This document shows, piece after piece, positions 49,160-59,223 of a DNA stretch of 64,000 nucleotides. The position numbers and the translations under genes were made by a program. Source of the stretch: Planomonospora_B alba (GTDB lineage: Bacteria; Actinomycetota; Actinomycetes; Streptosporangiales; Streptosporangiaceae); contig NZ_BAAAUT010000001.1 in the NCBI RefSeq assembly GCF_039534085.1, positions 171,395 to 235,394 on the forward strand, in the 5' to 3' direction. A model generated the notes under the pieces. It was not told the origin of the DNA. It saw only the letters and a program-made list of their open reading frames with translations, and searched no databases. Within the stretch, counting starts at the first letter, position 1. Each line of letters begins with the position of its first letter.

Positions 49160-49396
49160 ATGGCCGGAAGTCACGGAGGAAGCCTCAAGTCTTGGCTCGC
49201 GGTGATCGTCATCCTGGCGGGATTCACGCTCGGCGGTGTGGCGCTCTGCCTCGGCCCCAACTGGCCGCTGGTCTGGGCCGGAGCCGGTCTCATCGTGGTC
49301 GGCGGCGTGCTCGCCCTGCTGGTCGACATCTTCTCCGACGTGATCGTGGACGCGCCGCGCGTGCTGTCGACGGAGAAGGTCGACCGCAGGGCCTGA
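49160..49396 (+). CDS. Small HGxxPAAW-type membrane protein
   Basis: The 78-aa protein opens MAGSHGGSLKSWLAV, a variant of the actinobacterial HGxxPAAW family start. Two membrane helices follow (VIVILAGFTLGGVALCL and LVWAGAGLIVVGGVLALLV) and a charged tail. The function is unknown. ATG 49160 follows GGAACGGGAAG. It is convergent with the STAS gene downstream. Confidence 0.82.
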   Translation: MAGSHGGSLKSWLAVIVILAGFTLGGVALCLGPNWPLVWAGAGLIVVGGVLALLVDIFSDVIVDAPRVLSTEKVDRRA

Positions 49397-49454
49397 CGCG
49401 AGGTCGACCGCAAGGCTCGACGCGGGGGCGGGGCGCCGCCCGCCCGGCGGACCG

Positions 49455-49799
49455 CTACGCCCCGCCGAGGGCCTCCTCGACGGAGGGGGAGACCTCGAAG
49501 GCGGGGCGTAGGCCGGTCAGGGCGAGGATCCGCTCCAGGACGCCGTGCACGCCGGCCAGGACCAGGCGTGTGCCCAGGTCGCGGCTGCGCTGCAGGGCCA
49601 GGATCAGCTCGGCGATGCCCGCCGAGTCGCAGAAGGCGAGCCCGGTGACGTCGATGACCAGCGTGGCGGGGGGCCCGGTCTCCCAGATCCTGGCCAGTTC
49701 GCCCCGGAGGACCGGGGCGTGGCTGTAGTCGAGCTCGCCGCCGGCCCGCACGACCAGGGCCGTGCCGTGCCGGTGGGTCGAGACGGTGAAGACGGCCAT
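49455..49799 (-). CDS. STAS-domain anti-sigma-factor antagonist (second copy)
   Basis: The 114-aa SpoIIAA-like protein has the phospho-Ser motif AFCDSAGIAEL (Ser59) and the shared core GELDYSHAPVLRGEL and RLVLAGVHGVLERIL. It is clearly a paralogue of the protein at 23239 (GELDY, FCDS, RxxLAGVxGVLxRxL in common). ATG 49799 follows GGAGGAG. No kinase partner is adjacent. The leader is shared with the first copy. Confidence 0.9.
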   Translation of the reverse strand: MAVFTVSTHRHGTALVVRAGGELDYSHAPVLRGELARIWETGPPATLVIDVTGLAFCDSAGIAELILALQRSRDLGTRLVLAGVHGVLERILALTGLRPAFEVSPSVEEALGGA

Positions 49800-49814
49800 G
49801 CTCCCACTCCTCCA

Positions 49815-49852
49815 CCCGCGGGTCTCAGGGCGGGCTGCCTCTGTCCTACCAG
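49815..49852 (-). promoter_or_regulatory. Conserved 38-nt leader of STAS gene 2
   Basis: Counterpart of 23644-23681: ends in CTACCAG (plus strand), contains CAGGGCGGG and CCCGCGGGT, and lies exactly 15 bases from the start codon, as in the first copy. Confidence 0.5.
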
Positions 49853-49942
49853 CTCCGCGACCCCCGTGGTCCCGGGGGCCCGGGGTGATGCGATAAAGCG
49901 ACCCGCCCCGCCGTCCGGGCCGCCCGCCGGGCGGCCGCCGGC

Positions 49943-51595
<1,653 letters not shown>

Positions 51596-51624
51596 CTGTG
51601 TCCCTTCCTCGGCGTCCGGGAGGC

Positions 51625-51664
51625 CCCGTACGGGCCGCCCCGCCGGGCGGCGGGACCGTACGGG
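51625..51664 (-). promoter_or_regulatory. Long hairpin in the protease 5' leader
   Basis: CCCGTACGG and CCGTACGGG pair around an inner GCCGCCC/GGGCGGC stem with a 4-nt loop, giving ~16 bp interrupted by one bulge. It ends about 30 nt before the protease start on its own strand and could control its translation or transcription. Confidence 0.45.
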
Positions 51665-51769
51665 CTCAGGAGGAGTCCCTGATGTCTCCACATCGGCACG
51701 CGGGCGGGCGAGCTGAGGAGAACGGCGCGGCGGGCCCGGCCGCCCGCGCGGCGGGAGCGTCCGCCCGGC

Positions 51770-51834
51770 GGCCGTGACACGACCATGACACGGTGCGGAC
51801 GGGGCGGGGACACGGCCGGCCGACAGTGGACGGG
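51770..51834 (+). promoter_or_regulatory. 65-bp regulatory block A, upstream of ddl
   Basis: Sixty-two of 65 bases are identical to 55264-55328. Two direct TGACAC repeats lie 11 bp apart (51775-51780, 51786-51791), a typical OmpR-type regulator site, followed by a conserved GC stretch that probably includes the promoter. It ends 65 bp before the ddl start. Confidence 0.75.
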
Positions 51835-51898
51835 GCCGGCCCCGCCCTCAGCGGTGGGGCCCGGCCGTCCCCGCGTCACCGAGGAAGGCTGATCGATC

Positions 51899-52855
51899 GT
51901 GACCGAACGCGTACGCGTGGCCGTGCTGGCGGGCGGGCCGTCCGCCGAGCACGAGGTGTCGCTGCAGTCGGCGCAGGCCGTGCTCGACGCCCTGCCGAGG
52001 GATCTGTACGAGCCCGTCGCCGTCGTCATCGACCGGCGGGGCAGGTGGCCGGTGGAGCTGCGACGCGGTCTGGCGGACGTGGTCTTCCCCGTGCTGCACG
52101 GGCCGTTCGGCGAGGACGGCGTCGTCCAGGGGCACCTGGAGACGCTGGGCATCCCGTACGTGGGCTGCGGCGTCCTGGCGTCGGCCGTGGCCATGAACAA
52201 GGTCGCGATGCGGCGCGCGTTCCTGGCGGAGGACATCCCGGTCACCCCGCATGTGTGGTTCACCGGGCACGAATGGCGCACCACCGCCGACCACCGGGGC
52301 CTGGTGGAACCGCTCGACTGGCCGATGTACGTCAAACCGGCCGGCCTGGGCTCCTCCATCGGCGTCTCACGTGTCACCTCCATGGAGGAACTGCGCGCGG
52401 GCGTGGAGCTGGCACTGGCCTACGACCGGACGGTCGTCGTCGAGCAGGGCGTGACCGCGCGCGAGGTCGTCTGCGGCGTGCTCGGCGACCACGACACGCC
52501 GGACGCCTCGGTGCCCGGCGAGCTCGTCGCGCCCGGCGGCTGGCTCGACTACGAGGCCAAGTACCTCAGCCCGGCCGAGATCGCCGTCATCCCCGCCGTG
52601 CTGCCGGACCCGGTGGCCGAGGACGTGCGCGAGCTGGCCCTGCGCGCCTTCCGGGCGATCGGCGGCTACGGCCTGGCCCGTGCCGACTTCCTCTACGAGG
52701 AGGACACGGGACGCCTGTACGCGCTGGAGATCAACACCATGCCCGGATTCACCTCCCGCTCCGTCTACGCCAGGGCCTGGGCGGCCAGCGGCGTCCCCTA
52801 CCCGGACCTGCTGCGCCGCCTCATCGACCTCGCGTTCGCCAGGAGCGGCTCGTGA
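51899..52855 (+). CDS. ddl: D-alanine--D-alanine ligase
   Basis: A 318-aa ATP-grasp ligase joining two D-alanines for peptidoglycan. It has VLAGGPSAEHEVSLQSA, VFPVLHGPFGEDG, VKPAGLGSSIGVSRV, the omega-loop WLDYEAKYLSPAE and the metal-binding EINTMPGFTSRS. The loop keeps the Tyr-containing EAKYL of D-Ala:D-Ala ligases and lacks the VanA-type replacement, so a D-Ala-D-Lac product is unlikely. It is short for the family (usually about 340-370). GTG 51899 follows GAGGAAGG. It is the first gene of a unit with murF and a racemase. Confidence 0.93.
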   Translation: MTERVRVAVLAGGPSAEHEVSLQSAQAVLDALPRDLYEPVAVVIDRRGRWPVELRRGLADVVFPVLHGPFGEDGVVQGHLETLGIPYVGCGVLASAVAMNKVAMRRAFLAEDIPVTPHVWFTGHEWRTTADHRGLVEPLDWPMYVKPAGLGSSIGVSRVTSMEELRAGVELALAYDRTVVVEQGVTAREVVCGVLGDHDTPDASVPGELVAPGGWLDYEAKYLSPAEIAVIPAVLPDPVAEDVRELALRAFRAIGGYGLARADFLYEEDTGRLYALEINTMPGFTSRSVYARAWAASGVPYPDLLRRLIDLAFARSGS

Positions 52856-54231
52856 TCCCCATGACGCTGGACGAGATCGCGCGGGCCGTCGGCGCGCGCA
52901 TGCACGACGTCCGCGACCCGCAGGCGCCGGTGACGGCGCCCGCGGCCGCCGACTCCCGCCAGGTGGTGCCCGGCGGCCTGTTCGCCGCGACGGCCGGCGC
53001 CCGCACCGACGGCCACGACCACGCGGCCGGTGCCGTCGCGCGCGGCGCCGTCGCCGTGCTGGCCTCCAGGCCCGTCGGCGTGCCCGCCCTCGTGGTCGAG
53101 GACGTCCGGCTCGCGCTCGGCCTGCTGGCCGGGCACCTGCTCGGGCGCGTCAGCCCGACCGTGATCGGCCTGACCGGCTCCGTGGGCAAGACCACGACCA
53201 AGGACCTGCTGGCCCAGGTGCTCGAACGGCACGCCGCGACGGTCGCCACCGACAGGTCGTTCAACAACGAGCTCGGGCTGCCGCTCACCGTGCTGCGCGC
53301 CGACGCCGCCACCCGGTACCTGGTGCTGGAGATGGGCGCGGGCCGGAAGGGCGACCTGACGTATCTGACCGGGATCGCGCCGCCCCGGGTCGGACTGGTG
53401 CTCAACGTCGGCACCGCGCACGTGGCGCGCATGGGGACCGGGCCGGCCGACGTGGCCGAGGCCAAGGGCGAGCTGGTCGAGGCGCTCCCGGCGGACGGGT
53501 CCGCCCTGCTCAACGCCGACGACCCGTACGTCGCGGGCATGGCCGGCCGCACCAGGGCCCGGATCCTGTGGTACGGCAGGTCGCCGCAGGCGCAGGTGCG
53601 GGCCGAAGGCGTGCGGATGGACGAGCGGGCGCGCCCGGCGTTCGAGCTGGTGACCCCCTCCGGCCGCGCCCCGGTCCGGCTCGACCTCATCGGCGGGCAC
53701 CAGGTGGGCAACGCCCTGGCCGCGGCCGCCGCCGCCACCGCGCTCGGCTTGGGCGCCGCCGAGATCGCCGAGGGGCTGAACGCCGCCCGGCGGCGCTCCC
53801 CGGGCCGGCTGGAGATCCTGGAACGGCCCGACGGCACCACCGTCGTCGACGACGCCTACAACGCCAGCCCCGAATCCATGCGGGCCGGGCTGCGGGCGGT
53901 GAAGGCCCTGGCCGGCTCCCGCCGCACCGTCGCCGTGCTCGGCGCGATGGGGCAGCAGGGGGAGGCCTCCCGCGTCCGGCACGCGGAGCTGGGCCGGCTC
54001 GTCGCCGACCTCCGCTTCGACGTGCTGATCGCGGTCGGAGCGGGGGACCCGCTCGCGATGGCGGAGGCGGCGCGGTCCTCGGGCCGGGGCGTGACCGTCC
54101 ACGCCGTCGAGGACGCGGCCGGGGCCCTCAGGCTGGCCACCGCGCTCGTCGAACCGGGAGACGTGGTTTTCGTCAAGGCCTCCAGCGAGATCGGGCTCGG
54201 CGCCTGCGCCCGTGCGCTGGCAGGCGCCTGA
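52852..54231 (+). CDS. murF: UDP-MurNAc-tripeptide:D-alanyl-D-alanine ligase
   Basis: A 459-aa Mur ligase that adds the D-Ala-D-Ala dipeptide to UDP-MurNAc-tripeptide. P-loop GLTGSVGKTTTKDLL, substrate region FNNELGLPLTVL, and DDAYNASPESMRAGL in the C-terminal domain are all present. GTG 52852 overlaps the ddl stop and has AGGAG 6 nt upstream, so it is coupled to Ddl. No mur or fts genes neighbour it, so this is likely a dedicated or second copy outside the dcw cluster (inference). Confidence 0.93.
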   Translation: MIPMTLDEIARAVGARMHDVRDPQAPVTAPAAADSRQVVPGGLFAATAGARTDGHDHAAGAVARGAVAVLASRPVGVPALVVEDVRLALGLLAGHLLGRVSPTVIGLTGSVGKTTTKDLLAQVLERHAATVATDRSFNNELGLPLTVLRADAATRYLVLEMGAGRKGDLTYLTGIAPPRVGLVLNVGTAHVARMGTGPADVAEAKGELVEALPADGSALLNADDPYVAGMAGRTRARILWYGRSPQAQVRAEGVRMDERARPAFELVTPSGRAPVRLDLIGGHQVGNALAAAAAATALGLGAAEIAEGLNAARRRSPGRLEILERPDGTTVVDDAYNASPESMRAGLRAVKALAGSRRTVAVLGAMGQQGEASRVRHAELGRLVADLRFDVLIAVGAGDPLAMAEAARSSGRGVTVHAVEDAAGALRLATALVEPGDVVFVKASSEIGLGACARALAGA

Positions 54232-54363
54232 CCGCCGGCGCGGCGCCGGGGGAGCCGATCGGGCACGTCCACGCCGACGCACCGCCCGGCAGGGCGGTGG
54301 CGGCACCGTCACCGCGGCCGGCACCGACCAGGCTGCCGGCGCACGTCAGAGAAACGGAGTTCC

Positions 54364-55056
<693 letters not shown>

Positions 55057-55263
55057 CGCGCCCCGGCCGCGTTCCCGCGCATCCCCTGAGCGCGCGTGCG
55101 GGCGGACCCCGACCCGGGCCGCGGCCGGTGCCCCGCGGCGTGACCGCGGCGGACGGCCGGTCCCGGGCCGGGACGGGAGGATGCGTGGCCCGTCCATGAC
55201 GAATTACGATTGGCGCCCGATGTGCGCGCGCCGTCCGCCGCACGTCACCGCTCGTCGGCGCGC

Positions 55264-55328
55264 GGCCGTGACACGACCATGACACGGCGCGGACGGGGCG
55301 GGGACGCGGCCGGCCGACACTGGACGGG
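55264..55328 (+). promoter_or_regulatory. 65-bp regulatory block B, upstream of the response regulator
   Basis: A near-exact copy of 51770-51834 (three differences), same orientation, with TGACAC repeats at 55269-55274 and 55280-55285. It ends 32 bp before the response-regulator start, which suggests self-activation. Confidence 0.75.
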
Positions 55329-55359
55329 ATCGACCGGCGGGCGAGGTGCGGAGTGTGGT

Positions 55360-56049
55360 GTGAGACCCGGGGGCGTGTCGCGAGTGCTGCTGATCGAGGA
55401 CGACCCGGCCGTGCGGGAGGGCCTCGACCTGGCCCTGACCCGGCACGGGCACCGGGTGCGCGCCGTGGAGTCCGGTGAGCAGGGGCTGGACCGGCTGCGC
55501 ACGGACCTTCCCGACGTCGTCGTGCTCGACCTCATGCTGCCCGGCATCGACGGGTTCGAGGTCTGCCGCCGCATCCGGGCAGCCGGACAGGTGCCGATCA
55601 TCATGCTGACCGCGCGCGGCGACGACATGGACGTGGTTGCCGGGCTGGAGGCGGGCGCCGACGACTACGTGGTCAAGCCGGTGCAGCCCAGGGTGCTGGA
55701 GGCGCGCATCCGCGCGGTGCTGCGGCGGATCGGCCGGGACCAGGCGGAGCTGGAGCGGCACGGGGACCTGACCATCGACCGGGCCGCGCTGGTGGTCGCC
55801 CACCGCGGCGTGCCGGTCGGCCTCGCCCCGACCGAGCTGCGCCTGCTGCTCGAGCTGTCCGCCACGCCGGGCCGGGTGCACAGCCGACAGCAGCTGCTGG
55901 AGTCGGTGTGGGAGCACGGGTACTTCGGCGACTCGCGTCTGGTGGACGCGTGCGTGCAGCGGCTGCGCGCGAAGATCGAGGACGACTCGGCGGCGCCCGT
56001 CTACGTGCAGACGGTGCGTGGCTTCGGGTACCGGTTCGGGCCGGTGTGA
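55360..56049 (+). CDS. OmpR-family response regulator
   Basis: The 229-aa protein has a receiver domain with phospho-acceptor Asp57 in DVVVLDLMLPGIDG, the switch Thr in IIMLTARGDD and Lys106 in DDYVVKPVQP. The winged-helix output has LAPTELRLLLELSATPG, SRQQLLESVW and VQTVRGFGYRFGPV. GTG 55360 has GGAG at 6-nt spacing; GTG 55375 is an alternative. Seven base pairs separate it from the kinase. The conserved blocks upstream of its own gene and ddl are the likely targets. Confidence 0.93.
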   Translation: MRPGGVSRVLLIEDDPAVREGLDLALTRHGHRVRAVESGEQGLDRLRTDLPDVVVLDLMLPGIDGFEVCRRIRAAGQVPIIMLTARGDDMDVVAGLEAGADDYVVKPVQPRVLEARIRAVLRRIGRDQAELERHGDLTIDRAALVVAHRGVPVGLAPTELRLLLELSATPGRVHSRQQLLESVWEHGYFGDSRLVDACVQRLRAKIEDDSAAPVYVQTVRGFGYRFGPV

Positions 56050-56056
56050 GCCGGCG

Positions 56057-57571
56057 GTGGCACCGTGGCCGAGCCCGGGGCTGCGCGCCCGGCTGCTGTC
56101 CGCGTTCGCGCTGCTGTGCGTGGTCACCGCGGCGGCGGTGGCCGGCGGGATCTACGTCCAGGCCCGCAACGCCATCCTGCAGCGGACCCAGGACGCCGCG
56201 GTGCAGGCGATGACCGGCCGCCTGCAGGCGCTCTTCCCGCTGCGGGACCCGGCGCCGGGCCCGGCCGGGCTCGGCGAGATCGCCGGCGCCGTGACCGACG
56301 GGAACGTCTTCGCGATCGCCGCCTACCGCGGGACGCACTCGGCGGCCGGCGCGCCACCGCCGCCGCCGCCGGGGCACCGCGGGCCGGGAGACCCGCCGCA
56401 GGGGCGCGGCGGCCCGGGCGGGGCCGCGCCGGCCCCGGATCTCGGGGCGATACCGCCGCAGCTGCGGCGGGTGGTGGCCGGCGGCCGCGTCGCGTGGCAG
56501 CGCGTGGTGTGGCGGGACGCACCCTTCCTGATCATCGGCACGCCGTTGCTGGTCACCGAGCGGGGCCGGACGGTGCGGCTGTCCGGCATCGAGGTCTACG
56601 CCGTGCGCAGCCTGCTCCCCGAGCAGCGCAGCATCGACGGGCTCGCCGCGTCCGCCTGGCTCACCGGCGGGGCGGCCCTGGCGTTCGCGGTCGCCCTGGC
56701 GCTGCTGGCCACCCGCGGAGTGCTGCGCCCGGTGCGCGAGCTCGGCCGGGCGGCACGCCTGCTGGGCGAGGGCGAGCTGCGCACCAGGATCGCCGTCCGC
56801 GGCTCCGACGAGCTGGCCGACGTGGCGCGCACGTTCAACACCACCGCGGCGGAACTGGAACGGCACGTCGAGCAGCTGCGCGAGATGGAGGCCGACGCCC
56901 GCCGGTTCGTGGCCGACGTCTCCCACGAGCTGCGCACCCCGCTGGCCGCGCTCGCCGCGGTCGCCGACGTCCTCGACGAGGAGGCGGCCCGGCTGCCCGA
57001 GCCCGCCGGGCGGGCCGCCAGGCTGGTCAGTCAGGAGACGCTCAACCTCACCGCGCTGGTGAACGACCTCATCGAGATCAGCAGGTTCGACTCCGGCGTC
57101 GCGGTCCTCGCGCCGAACGAGGTCGACGTGGCCGAGCTGGTGCGCGCGACCCTGCGGGTCCGGGGCTGGTCGCAGCGGGTGCGGACCGAGCTCCCGCCCG
57201 CGGTGACGGCACGGCTGGACCCGCGCCGGGTGGACGTCATCCTCGCGAACCTGGTCGGCAACGCCCTGCGGCACGGCGAGCCACCGGTGTCGGTACGGCT
57301 CTGCGCCGACCCGCACCGGATCACCCTGGAGGTCCGCGACCACGGGCCGGGGCTGGACGAGGCGGTGCTGCCGCACGTGTTCGACCGGTTCTACAAGGCC
57401 AGCGCGGCCAGGGCCAGATCCGAGGGCAGCGGCCTGGGCCTGGCCATCGCGCGGGAGAACGCGCGCCTGCACCGGGGCGACCTCACCGTCGCCAACGCCC
57501 CGGACGGCGGCGCCGTCTTCACGCTGCGCCTGCCGCGGCGGGCGTCCGATCCGGACGGAGAGCCCGAGTGA
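56057..57571 (+). CDS. HAMP-containing sensor histidine kinase
   Basis: A 504-aa kinase with two membrane helices (about 15-35 and 200-220) and an extracellular loop holding a Pro/Gly insert (residues 97-128). A HAMP domain (RGVLRPVRELGRAARLLGEG) follows, then HisKA with His290 in VADVSHELRTPLAAL. The ATPase has LVGNALRHGEP, VRDHGPGLDE and GSGLGLAIAREN. It should phosphorylate the response regulator before it. GTG 56057 is weakly supplied with a ribosome site. The stop overlaps the lipoprotein start (GTGA). Confidence 0.93.
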   Translation: MAPWPSPGLRARLLSAFALLCVVTAAAVAGGIYVQARNAILQRTQDAAVQAMTGRLQALFPLRDPAPGPAGLGEIAGAVTDGNVFAIAAYRGTHSAAGAPPPPPPGHRGPGDPPQGRGGPGGAAPAPDLGAIPPQLRRVVAGGRVAWQRVVWRDAPFLIIGTPLLVTERGRTVRLSGIEVYAVRSLLPEQRSIDGLAASAWLTGGAALAFAVALALLATRGVLRPVRELGRAARLLGEGELRTRIAVRGSDELADVARTFNTTAAELERHVEQLREMEADARRFVADVSHELRTPLAALAAVADVLDEEAARLPEPAGRAARLVSQETLNLTALVNDLIEISRFDSGVAVLAPNEVDVAELVRATLRVRGWSQRVRTELPPAVTARLDPRRVDVILANLVGNALRHGEPPVSVRLCADPHRITLEVRDHGPGLDEAVLPHVFDRFYKASAARARSEGSGLGLAIARENARLHRGDLTVANAPDGGAVFTLRLPRRASDPDGEPE

Positions 57572-58050
57572 GGACAGGGCCCGCCCGCCGCGTGCTCGCC
57601 GCGGGCCTCGTGTCGTTCGCCGCCGTGGCGGGCTGCGGCGTGCGGCCCAGCGACGCCATCCCCGTCGGCGACCCGCCGAGCGGACCCGTCGCACCGGCTG
57701 CCACGGTCACCCTCTACCTGGTGGAGGACGGCCGGCTCGACGCGGTGACGCGGCCCGGTGGCCCGCTGTCCCCGGCGGACGCGCTCGCGCTGCTGGCGGC
57801 CGGGCCCACCGCGAGGGAGCGGGCGCACGGGCTCACCACCGCCGTCCCGCCCGACGCCGGCCCGTTCTCGGTGACCGCCGGACCGGACGGCCACCTGGTG
57901 GTGACCCTGTCCACTCCGGCCGGCGAGCTGCCCGCACCGGCCGTCGAGCAGATCGTGTGCGCGGCCGCCACCGCGGCGCCGGGAAGCCCCGCCCAGGTCG
58001 CCGTCGTCGGTGCCGGGCGGAGCCTCGGCCCCCGGAGGTGCCCGGGGTAG
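57568..58050 (+). CDS. GerMN-domain lipoprotein of the two-component operon
   Basis: A 160-aa lipoprotein with lipobox VAGC at Cys23 and a GerMN-type fold (VTLYLVEDGRLDAVTRPG, PLSPADALALLAAGPT, VVTLSTPAGELP). The order regulator-kinase-lipoprotein recalls MtrA-MtrB-LpqB, in which the lipoprotein modulates the kinase. GTG 57568 overlaps the kinase stop. It probably acts on the outer face of the membrane. Confidence 0.85.
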   Translation: MRTGPARRVLAAGLVSFAAVAGCGVRPSDAIPVGDPPSGPVAPAATVTLYLVEDGRLDAVTRPGGPLSPADALALLAAGPTARERAHGLTTAVPPDAGPFSVTAGPDGHLVVTLSTPAGELPAPAVEQIVCAAATAAPGSPAQVAVVGAGRSLGPRRCPG

Positions 58051-58068
58051 CGAGGGCGGCCCGTCCGC

Positions 58069-59019
58069 TCAGCGGGCCACGCCGCGGTACAGGTCGCGGG
58101 CCAGGGCGGTGGTGCGGGCGGTGGAACGCCCCCAGGTGCTCCCCGCGGGATGGGCGGTGAGCAGGACCATGATCCAGCGCTCTCCGCGGCCGGCGAGCCC
58201 CGTGGTGTGCAGCACCGGGCGCCCCAGGTCGGGGACCGGACCCGCGGATCCGGCGCTCGCCGTACCGGCCGTCGTGGCGGCCGGTACGGCGACCGGCGCG
58301 GCCTCGGGGGAGGGGGGAGCCCACCGCGCGGCCGGGACCGCCGCGGGGGAGGCGGCGGACGGCGGCGCCGCGGGGGAGGCGGCCGGGCGGGCGCAGCGGG
58401 CCGGGGGAGCGGCGCCGTACCCCGACCAGCCCTGCTTGACGGCCGACGGGCCGGGGACCCCGCTCGGGATCCCGAAGGACTGGTCGAAGCCGTCGGAGCC
58501 GCACCGCCCGGCCCTGCGCAGGTGGCCGAGGATCACGTCGCGGACCCGCGGCTCGGCGCGGTCCAGCAGATAGCGGTAGACCGTGACGACGTCCATCGCG
58601 CTGAGCGAGGTGTAGCCCCAGAAACCGGGCCGGTCGGCCGGCGGGGGAGCGGTGTCGGTCAGCCCGAGCCTGCGCGCCGTCCGCTGGACGATCCTGCGCT
58701 GCCCGCCGCGGTTCCAGAACGCCGTCGCGGCGTCGTCGTCGCTGACCCGGAGCATGGCCTTGAGCAGCGCGCGGTCCGGCGCGGGGAGCGTCCGGCGCGA
58801 CTCCAGCAGGTCGATCGCGATCAGGAGCTTCACCACCGAGGCCGAACGGAACCTGCGGTGCGCGCCGCGGTGCGCGACGATCCGGTTCGCCTGCCGGTCG
58901 AAGACCGCGTAACCGGCCGTCGTGCCGGCCGGGACACGGGGCGCGGGCGGGGCCGCCGCCGTCGCCGGGGCTGCGGTCAGGAGCAGGCAGGCCGCCACCG
59001 GGGCGGCGAGGAAGCGCAT
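58069..59019 (-). CDS. Secreted class-A-beta-lactamase-fold serine hydrolase
   Basis: The 316-aa protein has a signal peptide (MRFLAAPVAACLLLTAAPATA). SxxK is present as SVVK (61-64), SDN as SDD (93-95), and the KTG motif is KQG at 195-197. An Ala/Pro-rich insert of ~60 residues follows (about 204-265). The altered third motif makes lactam hydrolysis uncertain; a D-Ala-peptidase or inert role is possible. It is convergent with the GerMN lipoprotein and 18 bp from it. ATG 59019 or the GTG just before it is the start. Confidence 0.85.
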   Translation of the reverse strand: MRFLAAPVAACLLLTAAPATAAAPPAPRVPAGTTAGYAVFDRQANRIVAHRGAHRRFRSASVVKLLIAIDLLESRRTLPAPDRALLKAMLRVSDDDAATAFWNRGGQRRIVQRTARRLGLTDTAPPPADRPGFWGYTSLSAMDVVTVYRYLLDRAEPRVRDVILGHLRRAGRCGSDGFDQSFGIPSGVPGPSAVKQGWSGYGAAPPARCARPAASPAAPPSAASPAAVPAARWAPPSPEAAPVAVPAATTAGTASAGSAGPVPDLGRPVLHTTGLAGRGERWIMVLLTAHPAGSTWGRSTARTTALARDLYRGVAR

Positions 59020-59223
59020 CACCCGCCCATGCCTATCAGAGACCGCGTCCGGCGGGGGCCAGGCCGGAGCCTGAACCGGGGATGTGCCGGCCTGAACCGG
59101 GCCCGGGCCCGGGCCTGAACCGGGGCCGTGCCGGTCGGCCGGGTGCCGCCTCCCCGGGACGGGGCCGTCCGCCCGGTGCGTCCCCGGGCCGCCCGGCCGG
59201 GCGGGCCGGGGACGCACCGGGCG

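Noticed and set aside
51899..52855. VanA-type D-Ala-D-Lac ligase
   Set aside because: The omega-loop keeps DYEAKYLS of D-Ala-D-Ala ligases, and no vanH or vanX gene is nearby.
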